A stretch of DNA of 46,085 bases from Bacteroidia bacterium. GTDB lineage: Bacteria; Bacteroidota; Bacteroidia; UBA4408. The stretch spans positions 1 through 46,085 of the forward strand of contig JACMRI010000121.1 of NCBI GenBank assembly GCA_014376525.1, given 5' to 3'. This document shows positions 19,269-27,896 of the stretch, piece after piece. A program made the position numbers and the translations under genes. The notes under the pieces are model-generated. The model was not told the origin of the DNA and did not search any database. It saw only the letters and a list, made by a program, of their open reading frames with translations. The stretch's first letter is position 1; every line of letters starts with the position of its first letter.

Positions 19269-21284
19269 TTATTGCTTCATTTTTTCAATACCTTCTATAA
19301 GCCACGTTTGGTATGCCTTGGCGTTAGGGTCATAGTGTTTTGGTGCGTTTAACATTTGCTCGTTATTATCAAGCAATATGTACATAGGTTGTGTGTTTGT
19401 TTTATAAACTGATGCTTGTAAGTAGCTCCATTTATTGCCAATAGTTTTAATGGTAAAATCTCTGTCGCCCAATTTTTTTATGGTTTGTTCAGCAGCTGGC
19501 AATTCGGTTTTATCATCTACATACAAACTTACCAATACCACGTCACTACGCAATAGTTTATCTATTTCGGGCTGTTTCCATACACTATTTTCCATTTTAC
19601 GGCAGTTTACACATGCCCAACCCGTAAAGTCTATCATAAGCGGTTTTTGTTGTTTTTTAGCTTCTTTTAATGCTTCATCATAATCGTGGTAACAAGGCAA
19701 ATTATTAGGGCAATGTTCTTTTTGCGTAGTTGCCACAGTATTTACTGTAGCTATGTTATTGTTACCGCTCATGGTTGCTTCGCTGTAAAAATCGGGAGGA
19801 GGAAAACCCGCTATTAATTGCAGAGGTGCATTGCTTGTTAAACCTGGTATTAAATACACAGTAAACGAAAAACTAATTATTGCAAATAACAAACGAGGTA
19901 CACTTATAAATTTTAATTCACTATCGTGCGCTGTTTTAAATACTCCTAGCAAATAAGCAGTAAGTAACCCAAATACTGCAATCCAAATACTTAAAAACAC
20001 CTCACGTGTAATATAGCCAGCTTGGGTAACTAGGTCGGCATTACTTAAGAATTTCAATGCTAAGGCAATTTCTAAAAAACCCAATACAACTTTAACAGAG
20101 TTTAACCAACCGCCTGATTTTGGTAATGAATTTAACCAACCTGGGAATGCTGCAAATAAACCAAACGGTAAAGCTAATGCGCTACCAAAGCCCAACATTA
20201 CCCAAAAAGGACCGCTAATAGCACCACTCGTAGCACTATCCACAAGCACAGAACCAACAATAGGACCTGTACAACTAAACGATACTAATGATAAACTAAA
20301 TGCCATAAAGAAAATACCTATTAACCCGCCTCTGTCGGACTGAGCGTCCATTTTATTTACAAACGATGAGGGCAACACAATTTCGAACGCACCCAAAAAA
20401 GATAGTGCAAATACTATGAGCAATACAAAAAATGCAATATTAAAATAAACGTTGGTACTAAGAGCGTTTAAGGCATCGGGGCCAAATAGTTTGGATACAC
20501 CCAAGCCTAGTGTTAAATATATGAATATAATAGAAGCGGCGTACAACAATGCATTACTGATGCCTTTTGCACGCGTTTTACTACGCTTTGTGAAAAAACT
20601 TACCGTCATAGGTATCATAGGGAATACACAGGGTGTAAGCAATGCTGCTAATCCAGCTATAAAACCTTCTACTAACAACCCCCATGATGAACGCGTTTTT
20701 TCGGGAGGTGTAGTGTTGTTATTTTCAATATTTGTTTGTGACATTTCTGTTGTATCTTCAATGCCTGAAGCATTAGTTACAACAGTATTTTGCACACTTG
20801 TATCAATAACATTTAACGTTTCGGTTGCGCCTTCTACAGGTATACTAAATTGTATTATTTCGGGAGGAGAGCATGCTACAGTATCGCACGCCATAAACTC
20901 TAATTCGCCAGTTATAATTTGCTTACCTTTAGATAAAACCTCTATCTCTTGAGTAAATACGGGCTTACCCTCGTGGGTAATTAAATAACTGTCTATAAGG
21001 TCGTCGTACTCCTTGTGTGGCTTAGGTTCAGTGACAGTACCTATTAGTTTTATGTTGGCATTTTTTGTAAAGGTAATATGTGTTTTTACACCCGCACCTT
21101 CGGGTTGCTTTATACTGTATATGTGCCAATATTTATCTATGATAGCGGTAAATTTTAACGTAGCTCTATTGCCTGTGCTTTGCGCTGAGCCAAACGTCCA
21201 TTTAACAGGAGATTTTATTTGTGCTTGTGTAGTTATTGCAAATAAAAAAAATGCAAGTGTGGTACTTAATAGGTGCTTTGTCAT
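19269..21284 (-). CDS. dsbD: Thiol:disulfide interchange protein DsbD family
   Basis: N-terminal DsbD-alpha-like domain, multi-TM 'LTPCVFPMIPMTVSFFTKRSKTRAKGISNALLYAASI', C-terminal thioredoxin 'LMIDFTGWACVNCRKMENSVW'. Confidence 0.92.
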   Translation of the reverse strand: MTKHLLSTTLAFFLFAITTQAQIKSPVKWTFGSAQSTGNRATLKFTAIIDKYWHIYSIKQPEGAGVKTHITFTKNANIKLIGTVTEPKPHKEYDDLIDSYLITHEGKPVFTQEIEVLSKGKQIITGELEFMACDTVACSPPEIIQFSIPVEGATETLNVIDTSVQNTVVTNASGIEDTTEMSQTNIENNNTTPPEKTRSSWGLLVEGFIAGLAALLTPCVFPMIPMTVSFFTKRSKTRAKGISNALLYAASIIFIYLTLGLGVSKLFGPDALNALSTNVYFNIAFFVLLIVFALSFLGAFEIVLPSSFVNKMDAQSDRGGLIGIFFMAFSLSLVSFSCTGPIVGSVLVDSATSGAISGPFWVMLGFGSALALPFGLFAAFPGWLNSLPKSGGWLNSVKVVLGFLEIALALKFLSNADLVTQAGYITREVFLSIWIAVFGLLTAYLLGVFKTAHDSELKFISVPRLLFAIISFSFTVYLIPGLTSNAPLQLIAGFPPPDFYSEATMSGNNNIATVNTVATTQKEHCPNNLPCYHDYDEALKEAKKQQKPLMIDFTGWACVNCRKMENSVWKQPEIDKLLRSDVVLVSLYVDDKTELPAAEQTIKKLGDRDFTIKTIGNKWSYLQASVYKTNTQPMYILLDNNEQMLNAPKHYDPNAKAYQTWLIEGIEKMKQ

Positions 21285-21425
21285 GGTGAGAGGTGTTAAA
21301 TTTATTATGGTTCAAAATAAGCATTATTTACATTGAAACTACGTAACTGTTGTTACACTAACTTAGATTGAAAATTACATATAGTTTGTACGTAAGATAA
21401 CAACAGTAAAAATAGCATAAATTAA

Positions 21426-21457
21426 TTTGACTATCCTAAACTATTTACATAGGTTTG
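21426..21457 (+). promoter_or_regulatory. Candidate Bacteroidota promoter for the 21492 gene
   Basis: TTTG-N20-TAGGTTTG ending 34 bp upstream of the ATG. Confidence 0.5.
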
Positions 21458-21491
21458 AATAGTTATTACTAGCAACTAAAAATTTTACACC

Positions 21492-22337
21492 ATGAAAATA
21501 GTTTACCTAAAATGGAATGTGTTAAGTACAATTATACTATTGAGCGCCTGCCAAAAAACAGAGCTGTTGCAAAACCTAAGTATGAATAACAATGCTAGCA
21601 AACTAGCTGCAAATGCAAAAAACACAAGTGCTACAACGGCAGTAGGCAATTCGTCGCCTACCCCTACTGTATATCCTAAAACAACTATTGCTACCGTAGC
21701 TACCATCCCTGTGTATAAATTAAGCAATTACAATTGCGTATTGTACAAAGCAGGTTTTGCGGTTGACGCCGATGGTTCGCCCAATGCGTATGGGCCTAAC
21801 AATAGTGGTTTGGATTATACCGCAAATGCAGGCAGCACAGGCAATTGGTGGGGTGTAGTTACTGATAATAGCGGGAATCCTATTATACAAACCGCCACCG
21901 ACCCATCACCTGGTATGTATGTATCTACTACATCGTTGGTAAATAGTTCGTACGTTACTACCAACCCTTTGCGTTACGTAAATTCGGAAACCGTTCCTTA
22001 TTTTGTTATACCCACAGCAGTAAGAAACACAGGTAGTATAACCATTGGCGATATTGCATTTGTGTATAACAAAAACAACAAGAAGGGGTGTTACGCTATA
22101 TATGCCGACTCGGGCCCTGCGGGTAGTTTAGGCGAAGGGTCTATTTATTTGGCTACGCAATTGGGTTTAAATGCAAGTCCTAAAAACGGTGGCACATCAA
22201 CAAAAATAATAGAGTATATTATTTTTCCTGGTACAGGTTTTGGACAAGGAACTATACCTACGCTTACCAAAATAAACAACATAGGAGCTGCTAATATGAA
22301 AAAATTAGGAGGTGTAGAATTAACCAAAACATTATAA
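21492..22337 (+). CDS. Lipoprotein resembling GH75-type chitosanase
   Basis: Lipobox LLSACQ; 'FAVDADGSPNAYGPNNSGLDYTANAGSTGNWWGVVTDNSGNPIIQTATDPSPGMYVSTTSL', 'GCYAIYADSGPAGSLGEGSIYLATQLGL'. Family call by eye only. Confidence 0.6.
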   Translation: MKIVYLKWNVLSTIILLSACQKTELLQNLSMNNNASKLAANAKNTSATTAVGNSSPTPTVYPKTTIATVATIPVYKLSNYNCVLYKAGFAVDADGSPNAYGPNNSGLDYTANAGSTGNWWGVVTDNSGNPIIQTATDPSPGMYVSTTSLVNSSYVTTNPLRYVNSETVPYFVIPTAVRNTGSITIGDIAFVYNKNNKKGCYAIYADSGPAGSLGEGSIYLATQLGLNASPKNGGTSTKIIEYIIFPGTGFGQGTIPTLTKINNIGAANMKKLGGVELTKTL

Positions 22338-22343
22338 CAAGTT

Positions 22344-23294
22344 ATGAAAACACTACTCCTAATTTTTGTATTGATGAGCGAATTAGCATTGGCACAAAAA
22401 ACATTTACCAACCAAAACAATAACACGCCACCTAACGCTGTAAGTAATCATAAAACAAGCAACACAGCCTACGATACATTAAAACCACCCTCGTTTTCCG
22501 CAGCATGTTATACTACTAATAACACACCCAATACACTTTATTTTACTGATTATTACGCTCCGCGCGATTCGGGTTTTGTAACAGGCAACAACGTATATGG
22601 CGACTTGGAAAAAGCACAATTATACTATAACAGCAACGCACTTACTATTGTGGGATGCTTAGCAATGGTAAGGATTGCCTCGTCGGGGAATAACGCATTG
22701 GTAGGTAGTTTAATAAAAATATATGATGTAAATGGCAACGGAAAACCTGGTGTATTGTTGGGGACAAGTAATTTTATAGCACAACATTCGTTAGTAAATA
22801 ATGCGTATAACACATTTACTTTTACACCTGCTATAAATGTTGCTACCGACTTTTTTGTGAGTTATGTATTACCCAACAATGCAGGCGATACCACAGGCAT
22901 TTATAGTACCTACAGCAATTGCCATTCATCACAAATACTAGCTGTAGAAAAAGCCGTTGATAATAGTTGGGGTACAATACGAGGTAACTGGAATTTTCCT
23001 ACAAGTGTAGATATTGATTTGGCACTCCTACCTTTGTTACCAAATACTACAACAACAATTGATGAAAATACCGTTAACCAACTTAATTATACTATTACGG
23101 CCACATCACTTATAGTTAATACAAGCAATAGAAATGCACGCATAAGTGTGTATGACATGTTGGGAAACTTAGTTATAAACACTACACTTACTACTAGCCA
23201 TATAAACATAGCCGCATTAAATTCGGGAATGTATTGTGTGGTACTGCAAGGCAATAACAACGAGGTTTTTAAGGGAAAGTTTGTTAAATGGTAA
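22344..23294 (+). CDS. Secreted protein with T9SS type A C-terminal sorting domain
   Basis: Signal peptide MKTLLLIFVLMSELALAQ; C-terminal 'NARISVYDMLGNLVINTTLTTSHINIAALNSGMYCVVLQGNNNEVFKGKFVKW'. Confidence 0.82.
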   Translation: MKTLLLIFVLMSELALAQKTFTNQNNNTPPNAVSNHKTSNTAYDTLKPPSFSAACYTTNNTPNTLYFTDYYAPRDSGFVTGNNVYGDLEKAQLYYNSNALTIVGCLAMVRIASSGNNALVGSLIKIYDVNGNGKPGVLLGTSNFIAQHSLVNNAYNTFTFTPAINVATDFFVSYVLPNNAGDTTGIYSTYSNCHSSQILAVEKAVDNSWGTIRGNWNFPTSVDIDLALLPLLPNTTTTIDENTVNQLNYTITATSLIVNTSNRNARISVYDMLGNLVINTTLTTSHINIAALNSGMYCVVLQGNNNEVFKGKFVKW

Positions 23295-23329
23295 TGAGTG
23301 AATCAATTACGAATTAAAACTATTCTAAA

Positions 23330-23397
23330 ATTTCTCTTTAAAAAATATATAGCCCACGGTTTAAACCGTGGGCTATATATTTTTTAAAGAGAAATTC
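23330..23397. repeat. Perfect 68-nt palindrome between convergent genes (bidirectional terminator and/or REP-like element)
   Basis: aatttctctttaaaaaatatatagcccacggttt|aaaccgtgggctatatattttttaaagagaaatt, 34-nt arms with no mismatch. Confidence 0.9.
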
Positions 23398-23406
23398 GTA
23401 ATTAAG

Positions 23407-24462
23407 TTAAATTTTTAGACCGTTACTTTTGGCTAATATATTTATCATTCGGTAAAGTATGCGAGCAGCTACATTAGCATCGTATTCGTTGTTTCTAGGT
23501 GCTACTTCGTTAATATCAAAACCTATAATTGTTTTGCCTGAAGCTATCACTAACTCTAACAAATGTAATACCTCCTCGGTTTCAAAACCACCAGATACTG
23601 GCGTGCCTGTGTTAGGGCATAATTTAGGGTCTAATCCATCAATATCAAAACTAACAAATACCTTGTTGGGCAATGCTTTTACTATGTCTTCGTGTATTTT
23701 TTTAATTGATTTACCAGTGTATTGTGCGTGTTTAATATCTTTATCAAAAAAAGTTTTTATACGCCCTTTGCTTGTAGCTATAATTGTATTTTCGGCTTCG
23801 CAATAATCGCGTATGCCTACTTGCACAAGCGTTTTTACTTCTTTTATTTTAAGTGCGTTGTACATAATGCTTGCGTGCGAATATTCAAAACCTTCGTAGG
23901 CGTTACGCAAATCTGCGTGTGCATCTATTTGCAATATACCAAAATCGCCATGTTTTTTGGCCATAGCTTTAAATATACCCAGCGGTGTAGAATGGTCGCC
24001 ACCAAGCCCTACCACTAGCTTGCCAGCGTTTAAATAATTAGATGTTTCTTGCTCTACCCAACTTACCATGTTTTGGCAAGCCTCATTTATAACAGCCTGA
24101 AACTGTATGTTTTCCACACTTTTTTCATCATCGCCATTGCTTAAATTATCTATGTAGGTTTCCACGCCTGAGCGCAAAAGTTTGCTTTGTTTTTTTAGTT
24201 GTGTATTAATGGGAGCCATAGCTACACCTAGTTTCCAAGCGTCTTTAAAAAATGGGTCGTATAAATCTACCTGATACGAGGCGTTAAATATTGCCTTAGG
24301 TCCTTTGCTTGCTCCTGCAGCATAGCTTACAGTTACGTCCCAAGGAATAGGCAGTATAACTATTTGCGATTCTTCAATTGTAAATGGCAAGCCAAATATG
24401 CCATTATTTAAGTTTGCTACGCTGTTAGGATTAAACGATTTTATTTTTAATTTGCGACTCAT
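23407..24462 (-). CDS. speB: Agmatinase/arginase (ureohydrolase) family protein
   Basis: 'VVGLGGDHSTPLGIFKAM', 'LQIDAHADLRNAYEGFEYSHASIM', 'VFVSFDIDGLDPKLCPNTGTPVSGGFETEEVL'. Confidence 0.85.
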   Translation of the reverse strand: MSRKLKIKSFNPNSVANLNNGIFGLPFTIEESQIVILPIPWDVTVSYAAGASKGPKAIFNASYQVDLYDPFFKDAWKLGVAMAPINTQLKKQSKLLRSGVETYIDNLSNGDDEKSVENIQFQAVINEACQNMVSWVEQETSNYLNAGKLVVGLGGDHSTPLGIFKAMAKKHGDFGILQIDAHADLRNAYEGFEYSHASIMYNALKIKEVKTLVQVGIRDYCEAENTIIATSKGRIKTFFDKDIKHAQYTGKSIKKIHEDIVKALPNKVFVSFDIDGLDPKLCPNTGTPVSGGFETEEVLHLLELVIASGKTIIGFDINEVAPRNNEYDANVAARILYRMINILAKSNGLKI

Positions 24463-24561
24463 GTTGTATTGGTTTTTAGTTATGTTTTAATAAATGTAAG
24501 TATAATTGTAAAAAATATGTAAACCGAATTTTAAATTTAATATTTATTGCACGTAATTGTG

Positions 24562-25059
24562 TTATTTTTCTACCCACGAAACATCGGTACACTCGGCTTG
24601 TAATTGCATTATAGTTTTGTTAAATATGGGATGAAGAACATTTGGGGCAATTTCGCATAAGGGTACTAATACAAAATTTCGTTTGTGCAAGTGTGTGTGA
24701 GGAATGGTAAGAATTGTAGAGTGTATTACTTCGTTGTTAAACAATAAAATATCAATATCCAAAGTACGCCCTTGCCACTTATTGTAAGCGGTGCGTGCGC
24801 GCCCAAAATTATGTTCTATACCATTAATAAAATTTAACAATTGTACGGGAGTGTATGTAGTACTTATACAACATACTACATTTAAAAAATGTGCTTGCTC
24901 CGTAATGCCCCAGGGCTGGGTTTTATAAAGGTTTGATGTTTTTATTATGTTACACTTTTCATCAATATCTATAGCCGATAATGCACTATGCACTATTGCT
25001 TGCATATTGCCCATATTGCTCCCTAAAGACAAATAAACAGTATTTACCATAACACTCAT
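24562..25059 (-). CDS. folK: 2-amino-4-hydroxy-6-hydroxymethyldihydropteridine diphosphokinase
   Basis: 'YLSLGSNMGNMQAIV', 'YKTQPWGITEQAHFLNVVCCI', 'NKWQGRTLDIDILLFNNEVI', 'IPHTHLHKRNFVLVPLCEIAPNVLHPI'. Confidence 0.92.
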   Translation of the reverse strand: MSVMVNTVYLSLGSNMGNMQAIVHSALSAIDIDEKCNIIKTSNLYKTQPWGITEQAHFLNVVCCISTTYTPVQLLNFINGIEHNFGRARTAYNKWQGRTLDIDILLFNNEVIHSTILTIPHTHLHKRNFVLVPLCEIAPNVLHPIFNKTIMQLQAECTDVSWVEK

Positions 25060-25985
25060 TTTTTACCACAACAGTTTTTAAATTTTTTGCCGCTGTTACA
25101 GGAGCAAACTTCATTACGCCCAACTTTATTTTTGCCTTGCAATAAATTTTGTGCAGTATCGGTTTTAAAAATATGTTTTAGCAGTGTATATAACTGTGGG
25201 TGTTTGGTTTTTAATAATTGTGGACGCTCAAAAAAGTATTCGCCCACTACGGCAAAAAATTCAGCCTTGCTAGTACCTCCATAAGGGTCAATGTCGGACT
25301 TACCATCGTTTATTTCGGCTATGTTTTCGGCCATTAAATTTATCCATGGAATTACGTATTGTTTTTGCAATAAATTTTCAGGAATGCCATCTGTTGCCCC
25401 ATCTGATTTGTCAATTAAATGTACAAATTCGTGTATGGCAGTATTGTGTTTATCCGTTTCATTTGCAAAGCCTAAATGCAATGCAGGCTTTGATAATATA
25501 ACGCTTCTGTTCATAAAACCATTGCCTACCATACCTAATATTTTGCGGTCCTTGCCAACTGTTTCGTACTCCTTATTAAAACTACTTGGGTACAATAGTA
25601 CTTCTGCTATATTGGTATATCGCCAATTTTTAAATGCAAATATGGGTATAATAGCACTTGCGGCAACAAGCAATTTATCAGTATCATCAATGGATGTATC
25701 AACTCCTGTAATACGTACTGTGTTTAGAAAATATAAAATCTCTGTTTCAAATCGTGTTTTTTCAATAGTGATTAAGCCATTGTAAAATGGTATTTTTTCG
25801 GTTAAGATAATACGCCACTCTACCTTAAAAAAAAGGGGAGCATCCTCCACTGTTTTTTTATTCTTTACTAATAATAAAAAAACAATGGCTATAATTATTA
25901 AGATTGTTATAAATACTTGCACAAGACGTGGTGTACTAATTAAGATGTATATATTTACCACTTCAAAACTAACACTAAATAACAT
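25056..25985 (-). CDS. Membrane-anchored MtfA-like zinc peptidase (M90-type) with C-terminal SEC-C motif
   Basis: N-terminal TM 'VFITILIIIAIVFLLLV', 'NTAIHEFVHLIDKSDGATDGIP', 'AEFFAVVGEYFFERPQLLKTKHPQLYTLL', C-terminal 'VGRNEVCSCNSGKKFKNCCGKK'; ATGA overlap with folK. Confidence 0.85.
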   Translation of the reverse strand: MLFSVSFEVVNIYILISTPRLVQVFITILIIIAIVFLLLVKNKKTVEDAPLFFKVEWRIILTEKIPFYNGLITIEKTRFETEILYFLNTVRITGVDTSIDDTDKLLVAASAIIPIFAFKNWRYTNIAEVLLYPSSFNKEYETVGKDRKILGMVGNGFMNRSVILSKPALHLGFANETDKHNTAIHEFVHLIDKSDGATDGIPENLLQKQYVIPWINLMAENIAEINDGKSDIDPYGGTSKAEFFAVVGEYFFERPQLLKTKHPQLYTLLKHIFKTDTAQNLLQGKNKVGRNEVCSCNSGKKFKNCCGKK

Positions 25986-25993
25986 ATTGTATA

Positions 25994-27793
25994 ATGAAAC
26001 AATTTTTTAAAAATGTATTAAGCTCGTGCTTCGGAATTTTTTTTGCAGGAGTATTGCTTTTTGTAGTAGTAATAGGCTATGTAAGCTATAAAATAAGTAG
26101 TATAAGCAACGACGAAGCTAATGAAGTACTTATTGAAAACAACAGTATTTTAAAACTAAACCTTGATGCGCCGATAAGCGAACGAGAAAATAAAGATCCG
26201 CTGTCGGGCTTTAATTTAAAGGGTTTTAGTGGTGATAACAGCCTTGGACTGTTGGATATACTTAAAGTAATACACATAGCGGCCACTGATGATAAAATAA
26301 AAGGAATATATATAGAAACGTCGGGGGTGAGTACCAACTTAGCCAATGTAGAAGAAATTCGCAACGCGTTAATTGAGTTTAAAAAAAGTAAAAAGTTTGT
26401 GTGGTCATACAGCGAAATGTATTCGCAAACTGGCTATTACTTATGCTCGGTTGCCGATTCGGTATGGCTTAATCCTGTAGGTATGGTAGAGTTTAAGGGT
26501 ATGGTATCGCAAGTAATGTTCTTTAAAGGAGCGTTAGCAAAATTAGAAATTAAACCCGAAATTATTCGTCATGGTAAATTTAAAAGTGCAGTAGAACCAT
26601 TAATAAACGACCACTTGAGCGAAGCGAATAGATTGCAAATACAAACTTACTTAGGTACGTTGTGGTCGCACTTAAAGTTGGGTATAAGCACTGCTCGCAA
26701 AATAAATGTGCAAGAGTTGCAAGCAATGGTAGATAACGCAAAAGTTACCAATGCTAAAACAGCACTACAACATAAATTAGTAGACAGATTATTATACAAA
26801 GACCAAGTATTGGAGCGCCTTGCAAGCCAACTAGATGTAGCTACTACAGATGATATAAAAATGACTTCGTTAGCTAATTATATAGATGCTAACGAAAACA
26901 CAACTTACGCATCAACCATCAGTACTAAAAGCGCAACCGCCAAAAACCGTATAGCCATAGTGTATGCTAATGGCGATATAGAAAGTGGTAAAGGTGATGA
27001 CGAAACTATAGGCTCTGACCGAATAGCACAAGCCATACGCGAAGCACGCTTAGACGAAAATATAAAAGCAATAGTATTACGTGTAAACTCACCAGGAGGT
27101 AGTAGTATGGCAAGCGATATTATATGGCGTGAAGTAATGCTCACCAAAAAAGTAAAACCTGTGGTAGTATCAATGGGGGGATTAGCAGCATCGGGCGGAT
27201 ATTATATAGCATGCTGTGCCAATAAAATAATAGCCGAACCTACTACTATTACTGGTAGTATAGGTGTATTTGGCGTACTGTGGAATGGTAGTGGTTTACT
27301 CAACAATAAATTAGGAATAACTGTAGATACTGTAAAGACAGGGCGTTTTGCTGATATAGGTACAACCACTCGGGCACTTACTGCTACCGAACGTGCTATT
27401 ATACAACAAGAAGTAGAAACTATATATGATGATTTTATTAGTCGTGTAGCCGAAGGACGACACATGACTAAAGCGCAAGTAGATAGCATAGGGCAAGGGC
27501 GAGTATGGACTGCTATTGATGCACAAAAAATAGGTTTGGTGGACGAACTTGGTGGTATAGACAAAGCTATAACAACGGCTGCTACATTGGCAAAATTAGA
27601 TAGTTATAAACTATATAGTTTGCCAAAACAAATAAACCCGTTTGAAAAAATAATGCAAAAAATGGGTGCATCAACTACTGAAGCAAATTCTCGTGCTATG
27701 CTCGGAGAAGCTTATCCTTACTACAAAGCATTGCACAACGCAGTTAAACACAAAGGTATACTAATGCGTACCGAATACGATGTAATATATTAA
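25994..27793 (+). CDS. sppA: Signal peptide peptidase SppA, 67K type
   Basis: Duplicated S49 domains; 'AIVLRVNSPGGSSMASDIIWREV', 'VVSMGGLAASGGYYIACCANKIIAEPTTITGSIGVFG'; N-terminal TM. Confidence 0.93.
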   Translation: MKQFFKNVLSSCFGIFFAGVLLFVVVIGYVSYKISSISNDEANEVLIENNSILKLNLDAPISERENKDPLSGFNLKGFSGDNSLGLLDILKVIHIAATDDKIKGIYIETSGVSTNLANVEEIRNALIEFKKSKKFVWSYSEMYSQTGYYLCSVADSVWLNPVGMVEFKGMVSQVMFFKGALAKLEIKPEIIRHGKFKSAVEPLINDHLSEANRLQIQTYLGTLWSHLKLGISTARKINVQELQAMVDNAKVTNAKTALQHKLVDRLLYKDQVLERLASQLDVATTDDIKMTSLANYIDANENTTYASTISTKSATAKNRIAIVYANGDIESGKGDDETIGSDRIAQAIREARLDENIKAIVLRVNSPGGSSMASDIIWREVMLTKKVKPVVVSMGGLAASGGYYIACCANKIIAEPTTITGSIGVFGVLWNGSGLLNNKLGITVDTVKTGRFADIGTTTRALTATERAIIQQEVETIYDDFISRVAEGRHMTKAQVDSIGQGRVWTAIDAQKIGLVDELGGIDKAITTAATLAKLDSYKLYSLPKQINPFEKIMQKMGASTTEANSRAMLGEAYPYYKALHNAVKHKGILMRTEYDVIY

Positions 27794-27821
27794 GAAAAAA
27801 ATAAAATATACAACACCAATT

Positions 27822-27858
27822 AAAAACTGCCTTACTAAGTTATAGTAAGGCAGTTTTT
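27822..27858. terminator. Bidirectional terminator between convergent sppA and PBP1A genes
   Basis: aaaaactgccttacta-agtta-tagtaaggcagttttt: perfect 16-nt arms. Confidence 0.88.
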
Positions 27859-27896
27859 GATTTATGATAAACTACTGTGCGCTAAAGCATTGAGTT

